Part shown: positions 49,645 through 61,426 of the stretch, one piece after another
How the letters are laid out: each line of letters begins with the position of its first letter
Position numbering within the stretch: position 1 is the stretch's first letter
NCBI GenBank assembly: GCA_025174535.1
Contig: JALBUN010000021.1
Coordinates: 1-64,000, forward strand
Direction of reading: 5' to 3'
Source of the DNA: Cantharellus purpuraceus
Lineage: Eukaryota > Basidiomycota > Agaricomycetes > Cantharellales > Hydnaceae
DNA: 64,000 bases
The notes under the pieces: generated by a model
The model's input: the letters and a program-made list of their open reading frames with translations, nothing else
The model's database searches: none
What the model was told of the DNA's origin: nothing
Program-made: the position numbers and the translations under genes

Positions 49645-50160
49645 TGTTATGACTATATTCATTAACGCCCAGATCCCCGTCCGATCCCCTCAGATCCCCA
49701 CGCATATGAAATCTATACTCCATTTGGAAACTGCTACATCTCCATTTTCCTGTCCGATTGTCACTGCCGATTCCGCCCATCCGTCTCCAGTTCTGATTGA
49801 TGCATCAGCATCACCATGGGAACCCAGACATCCATCCCCATCGGACTCGGACATACTCATGTAAGGCCGTCAGCCTTGGAGACCCATCACCAGAGTAATT
49901 ATTATTAGATTTCAAATATGTATTTAAGTTGCCCAACTGGGGACTTCATTCCCCAGTTTGAATATTGAATCACGCCTAGCTCCTAAGTCCAATCCTAACT
50001 CTCTAAGTCGTACTCCGTCTCCAAAATCTCAGACACCGGTATTAGTGAGGGCACAGCACATAAGCTGAAGCCAAGTCCGTTCCGACCCCCATGACGTACT
50101 CCGACTCGGAACCAACCTCCGACCCAATCTCCGACCCCAAATCGGACCCAGTGCGTAACA
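49645..50160 (+). mobile_element. Younger LTR-G solo LTR inserted in an older LTR-G
   Basis: 516 bp, starts TGTTATGACTATATTC and ends CCCAGTGCGTAACA, flanked by atttc at 49640-49644 and 50161-50165. It keeps many CpG sites that the surrounding older LTR has lost, consistent with a later arrival. Confidence 0.9.
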
Positions 50161-50184
50161 ATTTCGGAGATGGAGTACAACTTA

Positions 50185-50750
50185 GACGCTTGTTCAGAAA
50201 TACAACAAATACGTATATACAACCTATTTTCCTCAAATTTTATACAATACACTTCAATTCAAACTTATTTTCATATTTCAACATGATTCTCAAATTTTAC
50301 ACAATATACTAGATTAAAACATATTGTGATATTTTGGCATAATTCTCAAAAATAATTGTTTTTTCCCTATTTAGTGGTGGCAACTCTCTTGAAGGAACAT
50401 CCAAATATCATTGATTCTTTCTTATACAATACTTGTAACATAATTTGAACTATCTTTAATCCCCACCTGGCATTTGTATATCTAAATATCCTATATAATA
50501 CCAATTATATTAATACATACATTCCTATTATATCCATGTAAATAATTATGTTCATCTCAACCAAAATATCTTATCTTTTAAAGTTTATTAAAATATAGAA
50601 TATATGTTTATATTTATGAAAATTTCACACATCTGAAATCTTTTAAGATATCCAAATTGTAACTCCCTGGCTTTATGTATCATTGAAATCCTGATGTATA
50701 TCTCCTATACATCAGAATATTGTATACTGACATGATTCCAAACAAGCGTC
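50185..50750. mobile_element. AT-rich MITE (566 bp) with TTA target duplication
   Basis: Termini gacgcttgtt and aacaagcgtc form a perfect 10-bp inverted repeat, flanked by TTA at 50182-50184 and 50751-50753. The interior is very AT-rich and has no coding potential. A 3-bp TTA/TWA duplication is typical of PIF/Harbinger-type elements; the family is an inference. Confidence 0.75.
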
Positions 50751-52463
50751 TTAGAGAGTTAGGATCAGACTTAGGAACTAGGCGTGATTCAATATTTGTA
50801 CTGGGGAATGAAGTCCCCAGTCGGGCAACTTAAATACATATTTTGAAATCTAATAATAATTACTCCGGTGATGGGTCTCCGAGGCCAATGGCCTTACATG
50901 AGTATGTCTGAGTCCAATGGGGATGGATGTCCAGGTTCCTATGGTGATGCTGATGCATCAATTGGAACTGGAGATGGATGGGCGGAATCAGCCGTGACAA
51001 TCAGACAGGTAGATGGAGACGTGGCGGTTTCCAAATGGAGTATAGATTTCATATGTGTGGGGATCTGAGTGGATCAGATGGGGATCTGGACGTTAATGAA
51101 TATAGTCATAACACCATTCCTGTATGGCTTTGATTTTGTCATTGGATATTGTCAGTCCTGCTGGGGAGAGGATATAGCCTAGATATTTGACTGAGTCAGA
51201 GTGGAATTCACATTTGTCGGTGTGGGTGAAGAGACCATGTTTTGGGAGATGTTGGAGTACTTCTCAGATGTGTGTCCAATGTTCTTCTTTGTTATCCAAA
51301 TATACCAAAATGTCATCCAAGTAAATGAGGATGGTAACATCAAGGAGGTTGGCGAAGGTTTCATTTATGAACCTCTGGAAGGCAGCTGGAGCATTGGTTA
51401 GTCTGAAGGGCATGACACACCATTCAAAAGATCCATATCAAGTGCAGAAAGTCATTTTCCACTCATTGCCTTCTTGGATGTGGACTAGATGGTAGGCATG
51501 TCAGAGATCTATTTTGGAATAGATCTTAGCCTTTTGCAGGCTCTCAAGTAGGTCTGTGGTGCAGGGTATTGGGTATCAGTCTTTCTTAGTGATCTTGTTG
51601 AGTCCACAGAAGTCAATGCATAGACAGAGTGATCCGTCCTTTTTGGGGACAAATAGGACCAGAGCTCCATGGGGGGATAAGGATGGGCGGATGAAGCCTG
51701 TGGCCAAGTTCTTGTCTATGAATGTCCAGAGAGCCAGTAGGTCTTTTTGGGGTAGCGAGTAGATAGGGCCAAGCGGAGGGGTGGAGTTGTCATTCAACTC
51801 AATCTTGAGATTGTATGGTTGGTGTCCCACTAGGGAGTTGGCTTTAGACTTGCTGAACATGTCGGTGAACTTGTGATACTCCTTAGGAACCATAGATAGG
51901 TCTGGTGGAGTTGATCAGGTGGAACAGGTGATGAGGAGTATTGGATCAGAGAGGTGAACCTGGAATGTTTGTGAGCCCTCCAGTTTGCTTAGTCTGGCAA
52001 AGACCATAGCATCCACCATCGATATAGATGGAGAAGTAGACAGAGTATCTATCAGAGTGGAAGATAATTTTGCACCTATAGTCACTGGTGATGTCAGGGA
52101 TGACACAGCCTGCACTAGAGAATGGAATGTGATATGGCCCAATGCCCAGTCAATCAATGGATTGTAGTGGGTGAGCCAATTATGTCTGAGAACCACAGAA
52201 CAGCTGGAGTCAAGCGGGGTAACATAGAATGTAAGGTTCTGGATTTCTCCAACAGAAAAATGGATAGACAGATCTATAGCTCCTGAAATAACAGCATCAG
52301 TAGTTCCATCAAATAAGTGGAGTGATATTGGAGTTATGGTGTATGTATGGAGTTTATGTAAATCAGAAAAAGAGGAATCAAAGAAACAGTGAGTAGAACC
52401 GGAGTCAATTAATGCTTGGATAGTGGTATTGGGAATGGAGTTGGAGTAGATGAGGAGGATGAG

Positions 52464-52820
52464 TGTATAGGAACTACCTTTTCCCTATCAAATCCTATTT
52501 ATGCAGCACCAATGTGCTATACTTTGCTTTTCCATTCCTAAATATCAGCATATATTTGGTGCTTGTACCTGGAATGGACTTATTCAAATATTCTCTATTT
52601 TTCCATATTTTTTCAGGAATATTCCATGCAGAACTCAGCCAGAATGATTTATTTCTGCTGTGCTACAGTTGTGGACCCATAGGCACCCACAAACCTTCCC
52701 ACAGCCGGCTCTCCCCCTTTGGACCAGGCATTCAGCCTGAATTCAAGATGTCTCTGATCAATAAATATTCTGTAACTTGACAACCACAGCCTCTCAAGGC
52801 ACTATTTTTCATGGAGATCT
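52464..52820 (+). mobile_element. LTR-X-related fragment (subfamily 2, 5' part)
   Basis: Starts TGTATAGGAACTACC and matches the reverse complement of 60655-60870 at first, then matches the left part of 53860-55048 (ggctctcccccttt onward). It is broken at about 52820, where it joins a reverse LTR-X. Confidence 0.65.
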
Positions 52821-53859
52821 AGCAACTGCTTCACACGAGTTCAAGATCCTAATGCTCTGCAAAGGCAGTACACGCTGGTAACTTAAACAAGAGCACTAAT
52901 GGCAGGACTATCGACAGACAATCTCACCCTGTCGATTCGTAGTCACACAAGGTAGATACTACACTCACACCCAAAGCAGGACAATCACTACTTCAAGTGC
53001 AATTGAATACAGTTACAACTGTAAGCGACCCTTGAACTGGACAATCAACAGTTACTGAGATATAGAGGATGACACTGTATGTCACTCTAGTCACACTGAT
53101 GTGCAAATGATGGGGTAGAAAATGGTTATTATTCAGAGGCAGAATGGGCTCCTTTTATATTGTATTTACAGGAGCTGACTAATACTACTGGAAACTTCTA
53201 CCTATTAATAGATGGAAACTACTGGAAGCTAGTGGAATATGTGAGAAGGGGGTGGAAGTTTCCTAGCCAATGAGCTGCTTGGATTTGCTCTGACTCATGG
53301 CATGAGTCATGGATGGAGTCATAGTGTGACTCAGAGCAGGAGTCATAGTATGAGTAATCACAGGAGTCATGGCAAGAGTCATTGCATGAGTCATTGCATG
53401 AGTCATTGCATGAGTCATTGCATGAGTCATTGCATGAGTCACCATTACTCAAATAACTCAGTCAATACTTCATTTCCCAGGCTGATCAGCACAGCTATGG
53501 GTAGGCACAGCTTCTATTGAACTCTCCAAGTGGTGACCAGATTGAGTTGGAGATTGAAATGAGTCATGTGATCGAAAATGAGTCAGTTGTCCAGGTGACT
53601 CTGGCTGACTTTAAAGCTGCTGACATCTGCAAAGGTTTGTGGGTCCATGTGGGTCCCAAAACTAGCAGAACAATAAGTTTGTAGACTCATTTCTGCATGG
53701 AAAATTCCTGAAAAAATATGAAAAAATAGAGAATATTTGAATGGCTCTGAATCAAGAGAAAGCAGCACATATATGCTGATATTTTGAGGCCATGAAGTGA
53801 AATTGTACAGTTTCAGGACTTTAAACAAGATCTTTTAAGGGAAAACCAGTTCCCATACA
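52821..53859 (-). mobile_element. LTR-X copy D (partial, minus orientation)
   Basis: Matches LTR-X from its middle to the end CCAGTTCCCATACA at 53859. It contains the TATA box and a short run of about five 12-bp TGAGTCA repeats at about 53385-53450. Confidence 0.8.
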
Positions 53860-55048
53860 GGCTCTCCCCCTTTGGACCAGGCATTCGGCCTGAATTCAAG
53901 CTCAGATGTCTCTGATCAATAAATATTCTGTAACTTGACAACCACAGCCTCTCAGGGCACTATTTTCCATGCAGATCATCACCTGAGATGTGGCTATCCA
54001 TGGCTGTCCAAACCAGTGCAGAAAACAGGGTGGATACCCTTCTTTTTGCCTGATCAGTGCCTAGTTCAGGGATCAGATCAGCTGATAGGTGATCAGATCA
54101 GGTGATTGCCTTGGAATATTCTACCCCTTTCCATAACATTCTAGCTGTTTCCTTCTATTATTAGATAGAACTTTCCAGAACCATTATTCAGCTCCTGATC
54201 AGTGTTAGTCCAGTGATCAGAACCTGTGATTGGCTTGGAATATTCTACCCCTTTCTTCCACCTTCCACAACCTTCCAGTAGTTTCCATCTATTAATAGGT
54301 AGAATATTCCAGAAGCATTAGTCAGCTCCTGTAAATACAATATATACGGAGGTCATTCTGCCTCTGAAATAGTAACATATTCAACCTATTCTACCCATCT
54401 CCTGCACACCAGTGTGACTAGAGTGACATACAGTGTCATCCTCTATCTCAGTAACTGTTGATTACCAGTTCAAGGATCTTTTACAGTTGTGTAACTGTAC
54501 TTGATTGCACTCAAAGTAGTGATATTCCTGCTTTGGGCGTGAGTGTAGTATCTGCCTCACATGACTACAAATCTACAGGGTGAGATTGTCTGCCGATAGT
54601 CCTGCCATTAGTGCTCTTGTTTAAGTTACTAGTGTGTACTGCCTTTGCAGAGCATTAGAAGCTTGAACTCATGTGAAGCAGTTGATAGACTACTTCACAC
54701 ATCGCTGTTACCCGCTTCTGAGTGCCACTGGTTGGACAGTTGGATTCATCCACCTACTTCCTTTAGCCTCTAAGTGCATTTCCCTCTTTTTGGAATATCT
54801 GGACCCCTAAGTGTCTGTGAACTCTAGACTCTGGAAGTCTTATTCATTTCTTGCTGCTAAGAAATGTATTACTTTTCTGCATATAGCCTGCATTGACCAA
54901 TACAAAGGATTGTAACCAAAGTACAAACATTAAATTGTTTCTGGAGTTGTGCTGCAGCAGGGTTTGATATTCTTCTCAGCTGTTCATTCACGGAATTGTG
55001 GTAATTTAGAGTTTGCCCTAACACCATAATTTTGTGGGTTCCAAAACA
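53860..55048 (+). mobile_element. LTR-X copy E (subfamily 2 left part, standard right part)
   Basis: The left part carries a different upstream region (ccccctttggaccaggc onward). From about 54300 on it follows LTR-X through a TATA-like element near 54340 to CCAAAACA at 55048. It lacks the TGACTCA array. It abuts the 3' end of gypsy family 2. Confidence 0.7.
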
Positions 55049-58000
55049 ATAGCCCTTCCAATGCACCAGGTATTCCAGTCTATCTCGGAAAACTCTGCTG
55101 TCAAGGATCTTCTCAAGTTCATATTCCTGTACTCCATCTCAAATGGCTAGAGGTGGTGGAGGAGATGACTGGCATTCAGGGATGGGATCCTTTTTAAGAC
55201 AACAGAGAACACTGGATGAGTGCGACCAAAGATTGGGGGAAGTTGTAGGCCATAGGCATTTCACGAGACCACCTTATTAATCACATATGGTCCTAACCAG
55301 TTGTGATCAAGTTTCTTAGTTGGACGGGTGGTGGTGATATTTTGTGTGTTGAGCCAGACCTTGTCACCAAGCTTGTATACTGGGGCTGCTTGCTGATGGG
55401 CATCATAGAATCATGCCATATCATCTGCTGCCTTTTCCAGGGTGGAGCAAGCCTCAGTGGTGGCCATCTCCATATGCTCAGTGAATTCTTCCAGTGCTTC
55501 AAGTTGTGTCTCTTGGATTGGCTCTAGCCCAAGCCTTGGGTGTTGGCCTGTATCAAGCATGAAGGGGGTTGATTGCGTGGAGGAGTGGATGCAGTTGTTG
55601 TATGTGAATTCAGCAAGAGGAACCCACTCAATCCAGTCGTCCTGGCACTGATTGACAAAAAGCCTCAGGTATTGTTCAATTTCTTGATTGACCCTTTCTG
55701 TCTGACCATCGGTTTGTAGATGATATGCTGTGGATGCTGCAACCTTGATCCCCAAAAGCTTATTGAGCTCACGCATAAATTGAGAGACAAACTGGGTGCC
55801 ACAGTCACTGATGATCTCCTCAGGAAGGCTATGGTGTTTCCACACATGGTCTCGGAAAAGTCATGCAACTCCTATGGAGTTGATGTCAGAGGTGGTAGGG
55901 ATAACATGTGCTCATTTGGAAAGACAGTCCACAACAACAAGGAGTGTATCGTAGCCATGACTGATGGGTAGCTCTACAATAAGGTCAACAGATATCACTT
56001 GCCACCTCTGATCTGGGACATGATTAGGCAGGAGTTTACCCATAGGAGGAGTGGGGAAAGTTTTTGTCCAATTGCAGAGGTCACATCCCTTAATGTATTT
56101 GGTAATGTATTGTCCAAATCTGGGCCACCAGTAGCTGCAGGATACAAGTTCTGTTGTTCTCCAGAAACCAGGGTGACCTGTAATGTGAGTATCATGGTGT
56201 GCCCTTACAATGTCATGGTGCAATTTTGGGTCAAGAGGGACATATACCTTGCCACAATAGAGGACAAGTCCATTCTCCTTGGTCCATTCCTGTCCTCATA
56301 AATTCTGAGAGGGACCAAGTTCCTTAAGATCCTTCACAACCTTTTCATCTCTGTTGGTGCAGTTCCACACATGTTCCAGGAATATGTCTCCTTCTCCTGT
56401 GATCATTTGAGCTCCTGGCTCTGGATAGCTGGATGTTGCATTGATGTGGAACAGCTCAGGGCCAAGAAGAACCTGATTCTGATTATCTTCCTCCCCCTGT
56501 TTATGATCTACATGTCATGAGAGGGCATCAGGTTTGGCTGAACGTCATCCAGGACGGTGGATCAGTTCAAAGTCAAAATGAGAAAGGTATAGTGACCAGC
56601 GAGCTTGTCGACAATTGAGATTCTGAGCTGTACAGAAATATGTGAGGTTTTGATGGTTGTTAAGGCTTTCAATCTTGTATTTGGTCCCTTCCAAGATGTG
56701 ACACCATTCTTCTAGTCCATGGATGACTGAGAGCAATTCCTTATCATGGATGGCATAGTTGTGCTCTGCATCTGAAAGGCTCTTGGATACAAAACCTACC
56801 GGCTTCCATTTCTCATCGTCACAGAGTTGAGATAGAACAGCACCTGTTGCATATGCTGAAGCATCTGTCTCTAGTCAAAAATGCTTGGTTTGATCTGGGA
56901 GGACAAGGATTGGAGTCGATATGACAAGCTGCTTGAGTTTATCAAAGGCTTCTTGTTCTAGGCCATCGGGTATCCAGGACCACTGTGTATCTGCCTTTGT
57001 TAACCAATTCAGAGGCTTTGCGATATGTGAGAAGTCCTCAATGAAGCGATGGTAGAAATTGATGAAACCCAAGAAGGATTTGACTTCTGTCACATTGTGT
57101 GGTGTGGGCCAGTCTCTGACTCCAGCCACCTTAACTGGGTCCATAGCTACCTGTCCCTGTGAGAGAATCAATCCAAGATAATCTACCTTCTGTTGCGTGA
57201 AAAGGCATTTCTCTGGTTTGAGGTACAGGTGGTTGGCCTGAAGAATTTCAAGGACAGATTGCATGATCGTGTGGTGTTGTTCTAGGGATTCAGTGAAAAT
57301 GAGGATGTCGTCCATGAACACTACCATAGAGCCATCATGTCATTCATCATCATCTGAAAGGTTGCTGGGCTGTTTGTGAGACCAAAGAACATGACCAGGG
57401 GTTCAAATAGACCACAATTGGTTTGAAAGGCTGCCTTCCATTCATCACCCTCTTTAATATGCATTGTTATATCCCCATCGGATGTCAAGCTTGGTAAAGT
57501 ACTTGGCATTGGCTGTGGCAATTTTATTCATGATGTCTGGTACCAGGGATAGTGGGTAGGCATTCTTGATCATGATATCATTCAGCTTGTGGTAGTCTTG
57601 CACAAAACGAAGATTACTGTCCTTCTTCACAAAAAAGACAGGAGATGCCATGGGTGACTTGGAAGGATGTATACGATGATTCCATAGGTTCTCTTCAAGG
57701 AATGCATCCAAATCTTTCTGCTCATTTGGGGACATTGGATAGACCTTTGTGCTGAAGGGTTGCACTCCTGGAGTGAGTTCAATAGCATGGTCCCACAGTT
57801 TTTGAGGTGGAAGTTGGTCAAAGGACTCCTTTGCAAAAACATCCTTAAATCCCCAGTATGCCTTTGGGACAATCTCCTCAAAGGTTTTGACTGGAGTAGA
57901 TTCTGCAGCCTTCTGTGCAAGCTGTTGAGAAATTGTTGAACCAGCATAGATATTCTCCAAGTCTTCTTCTACAAAGATAACAAACATTCAGTCTCCCTCG

Positions 58001-58100
58001 TATTGGGGTTGCCTGTGTGAGTTCTTGCCATTTGAAGGAGTTGTGCCAAGCAAATGCTCTCCGGTACTTCTCCACATGAATCAGGGCAGTGAGTCATCTG
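55049..58100 (-). pseudogene. pol: Ty3/gypsy pol, family 2 (chromodomain truncated)
   Basis: Minus strand: RT (PPQKLWDHAIEL near 57800, [14 protein letters not shown] near 57470-57510, catalytic FMDD near 57312), RNase H (HDKELLSVIHGLEEW near 56735, LETDAS-type start upstream), an integrase zinc region (HHDTHITGHPGF, CDLCNWTK near 56070-56110), a core with SVDLIVEL, IISDCGTQFVS near 55800 and QTDGQTERVNQEIE near 55690, then a chromodomain start ending HWKGY at 55052, cut by LTR-X E. The integrase acidic residues appear present here, unlike family 1, but stops and frameshifts (for example near 57450) inactivate the whole. Confidence 0.9.
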
Positions 58101-58145
58101 TACCTTTCCTGTACACCAGTCTACCTCTGGGTTGTGCTTCATGAG

Positions 58146-58982
58146 CTAGGTGTGCCCAACAATTATGCCAAAGGTTCCCAGGCTTGTGACTGAAAATGTG
58201 GCACATTTAGTATGGGTCCCATATGTGCAGATGAGATCAACTTCTTCCTTGATTGAACCTGCTTCATTTGGAGTCCCATCAATGTTATAAACGGGTATGG
58301 CATGTGGTAGAGGGCATGTTCGAAGTTTCTCTGCTTTGACATATTCTGCATTAATGAACATTCCTGTAGCACCACTATCGAGGAGTGCATCCACTGCTAG
58401 AGGGTATCCCATGTCTACTGAGTAGATTTTCATGGGAATTCTTGTACATCGATGGATGTCTGCAGATCGAAGGTAGAGATGAGGAGGGTCATCATGTTTA
58501 GCTGGAAGTTGAGAAGGGGTTTCAGGCATGGCTGTTTTGGTTTCAGTCTGATGGACAAGGGGGTGTGCGTGTAACATATCGTTTGTGAGCCCTACAGTAC
58601 ATGATTCAAGAACTGAAAACCGGTTTGTCAGGCAGGGCATGCTCTTCACTGCTAACTGGCCTGAAAATCCTGCTTCTCCTCTTGCTTTGGAATTACTGCC
58701 TTCCTTGGCCTTCAGTGTGGCTGCTACTGACTCTGATATCATGCTGGCAATTGCTGTTTGTGTGAGATCAGCTTGGATATGTTCCTTGCGTGGTTCAGGG
58801 CATGCTGGGAATATATGGCCACGCTTTCCACAGTTATAGCACATCTGAGTCTCAATGCAATGGCAGTTGGAGTCAATATCCATAGGTGCAGCACCATTAG
58901 AGATTGCCAAGGTAGTTGGTACAGAGATGACCGGAGTGCTGTGAGGGCGGGATGGGGTAGAGCGAGCAGGAGTGAGGGAAGT
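58146..58982 (-). pseudogene. gag-pro: Gag C-terminus and protease of gypsy family 2
   Basis: Minus strand: starts within the gag end, with one CCHC knuckle (CYNCGKRGHIFPACP near 58800-58845), then a protease active site (VDALLDSGATGMFINAEYV near 58340-58400) and IIVGHT at its end. The capsid part is missing because LTR-X copy F begins directly at 58983. It joins pol downstream through a frame break. Confidence 0.85.
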
Positions 58983-60647
58983 TGTATGGGAACTGGTTTT
59001 CCCTTAAAAGATCTTGTTTAAAGTCCTGAAACTGTACAATTTCACTTCATGGCCTCAAAATATCAGCATATATGTGCTGCTTTCTCTTGATTCAGAGCCA
59101 TTCAAATATTCTCTATTTTTTCATATTTTTTCAGGAATTTTCCATGCAGAAATGAGTCTACAAACTTATTGTTCTGCTAGTTTTGGGACCCACATGGACC
59201 CACAAACCTTTGCAGATGTCAGCAGCTTTAAAGTCAGCCAGAGTCACCTGGACAACTGACTCATTTTCGATCACATGACTCATTTCAATCTCCAACTCAA
59301 TCTGGTCACCACTTGGAGAGTTCAATAGAAGCTGTGCCTACCCATAGCTGTGCTGATCAGCCTGGGAAATGAAGTATTGACTGAGTTATTTGAGTAATGG
59401 TGACTCATGCAATGACTCATGCAATGACTCATGCAATGACTCATGCAATGACTCATGCAATGACTCATGCAATGACTCATGCAATGACTCATGCAATGAC
59501 TCATGCAATGACTCATGCAATGACTCATGCAATGACTCATGCAATGACTCATGCAATGACTCATGCAATGACTCATGCAATGACTCATGCAATGACTCAT
59601 GCTATGACTCATGCAATGACTCATGCAATGACTCATGCAATGACTCATGCAATGACTCATGCAATGACTCATGCAATGACTCATGCAATGACTCATGCAA
59701 TGACTCATGCAATGACTCATGCAATGACTCATGCAATGACTCATGCAATGACTCTTGCCATGACTCCTGTGATTACTCATACTATGACTCCATCCATGAC
59801 TCATGCCATGAGTCAGAGCAAATCCAAGCAGCTCATTGGCTAGGAAACTTCCACCCCCTTCTCACATATTCCACTAGCTTCCAGTAGTTTCCATCTATTA
59901 ATAGGTAGAAGTTTCCAGTAGTATTAGTCAGCTCCTGTAAATACAATATAAAAGGAGCCCATTCTGCCTCTGAATAATAACCATTTTCTACCCCATCATT
60001 TGCACATCAGTGTGACTAGAGTGACATACAGTGTCATCCTCTATATCTCAGTAACTGTTGATTGTCCAGTTCAAGGGTCGCTTACAGTTGTAACTGTATT
60101 CAATTGCACTTGAAGTAGTGATTGTCCTGCTTTGGGTGTGAGTGTAGTATCTACCTTGTGTGACTACGAATCGACAGGGTGAGATTGTCTGTCGATAGTC
60201 CTGCCATTAGTGCTCTTGTTTAAGTTACCAGCGTGTACTGCCTTTGCAGAGCATTAGGATCTTGAACTCGTGTGAAGCAGTTGCTAGACTACTTCACACA
60301 TTGCTGTTACCCACTTCAGAGTGTCACTGGTTGGACGGTCAGATTCATCCACCTACTTCCTCTAGCCTCTAAGTGCATTCCTCTCTTTTTGGAATATCTG
60401 GACCCCTAAGTGACTGTGAACTCTAGACTCTGGAAGTCTTATTCATTCCCTGCTGCTAAGAAATGTATTACCTTCCTGCGTATCGTCTGCATTGACCATT
60501 ACAACGGATTGTAACCAAAGTACAAACGTTAAATTGTTTCTGGAGTTGTGCTGCAGTAGGATTTGATATTCTTCTCAGCTGTTCATTCACGGAATTGTGG
60601 TGATTTAGAGTTTGCCCTAACACCATAATTTTGCAGGTTCCAAAACA
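58983..60647 (+). mobile_element. LTR-X copy F with a large bZIP-site array
   Basis: Full-length LTR-X from TGTATGGGAACTGG to GGTTCCAAAACA, about 200 bp longer than copies A and H because of the tandem array at 59401-59748. A TATA box (tataaaag) lies at 59947-59954. Flanks gaagt and gagct do not match. Confidence 0.85.
59401..59748 (+). repeat. 29 x 12-bp tandem array of TGACTCA sites
   Basis: The unit tgactcatgcaa is repeated 29 times with only one internal variant (tgactcatgcta at about 59593). Each unit contains TGACTCA, the consensus bound by Gcn4/AP-1-type bZIP factors. The array ends about 200 bp upstream of the LTR TATA box. Because 12 is a multiple of 3, long meaningless open frames arise on both strands. 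Confidence 0.95.
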
Positions 60648-60870
60648 GAGCTGGCTGTGCAAAGGTTTGTGGGTGCCTATGGGTCCACAACTGTAGCACA
60701 GCAGAAATAAATCATTCTGGGCCAAGTTCTGCATGGAATATTCCTGAAAAAATATGAAAAATTAGAGAATATTACCAAATATATGCTGATATTTAGGAAT
60801 GGAAAAGCAAAATATAGCACATTGGTGCTGCATAAATGGAATTTGATATGGAAAAGGTGGTTCCCATACA
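60648..60870 (-). mobile_element. LTR-X-related fragment (subfamily 2, 5' end, minus)
   Basis: Ends ACCTTTTCC-type sequence, with the start TGTATGGGAACCACC read on the minus strand from 60870. It matches the fragment at 52464-52700 in reverse orientation. Confidence 0.65.
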
Positions 60871-61140
60871 GCTATGGAGCTGCTGATGACCTCTGGATCC
60901 TAGCTAAGGATGCCAGTGGGACTAGAAGGCGCATTGCAGACTTCCATTGGGAGAATCCTGAAGCCCCAAGGTGTATTTTGGCAGCCACCTATGCAGCTCT
61001 TCCCTTCAGATGCTTTGAGAACTTCACAGAACCTCCCAAACAGGTCCTCTTTGATTGGACAGCTGGCAGGAACCCAACATGTGGTATTGGACACATTTCA
61101 GAGCCACAGAATAGGCACAGTGAAGCTTAGCACTCACCAA
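60871..61140 (+). other. Open stretch of unknown origin
   Basis: A plus-strand frame is open from the fragment edge to a stop near 61128 (includes FHWENPEAPRCILAATYAAL). It may be the tail of a longer gene cut by the LTR fragment at 60870. No family is recognised, and coding on the minus strand (64 codons) cannot be excluded. Confidence 0.25.
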
Positions 61141-61426
61141 ATTCATCCATGCCAACATTCCACTAACCATATATAAGCCAGTGAATCCACTTCCCCTTCC
61201 TCAGTAAAACCATTGTCATTCACTACCCAACCCACCATGCCTTACCAGTCTGAATCCACCCCTCTACGCTCACTCCATTCCTACCCATCAATCACTTGGT
61301 CAGTTGACTCAAGGGATACTGCACATGCTATAGAGGATTATAACCTCCCATCTCCACCTCCACAAGTTCATTTCCCCTTCTGGCATTGTAATCCATCAAG
61401 ATGCCAGACATACTACATCGTGGACC

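Larger units (their letters stand above)
49507..51113 (-). mobile_element. LTR-G solo LTR in pol, itself carrying two insertions
   Basis: Reverse-oriented LTR-G (starts TGTTATGCACTAGG, ends ATAGTCATAACA) flanked by ccatt at 49502-49506 and 51114-51118. Its own parts are 49507-49644, 50166-50184 and 50754-51113, about 517 bp, the normal LTR-G length. The inserts are a younger LTR-G and a MITE. Confidence 0.9.
46692..52463 (-). pseudogene. pol: Ty3/gypsy pol, family 1 copy 3 (with nested insertions)
   Basis: Minus-strand order: protease end (GHNWLT near 52180), RT (LCIDFCGLNKITKKD near 51580-51630), RNase H (LLETDASNYALAAILS near 49265), integrase (TSNWGLEFVS near 48200, again Asn for Asp) and chromodomain (KLQYLVKWTGYEG near 46815-46850), with the stop at 46692. 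It is split by LTR-Y at 47392-48000 and by the nested LTR stack at 49507-51113. The gag side is cut at 52463 by an LTR-X-related sequence. CpG is more depleted than in copy 1, and stops are frequent. Confidence 0.9.

Noticed and set aside
55049..58982. LTR-X E and F as the LTRs of gypsy family 2
   Set aside because: The TATA direction of LTR-X is opposite to the coding strand, gag and chromodomain are truncated exactly at the LTR edges, and no primer binding site follows.
59401..59748. CRISPR-like array
   Set aside because: The unit is 12 bp with no unique spacers, the genome is eukaryotic and there are no cas genes. It is a simple tandem repeat.
59390..59887. Long open frames (148-165 codons, plus and minus) of Met-Thr-His-Ala, Asn-Asp-Ser-Cys and Met-Ser-His-Cys repeats
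   Set aside because: They are read-throughs of a 12-bp tandem DNA repeat in several registers and both strands, and 12 is a multiple of 3. No start context or conservation supports a protein.
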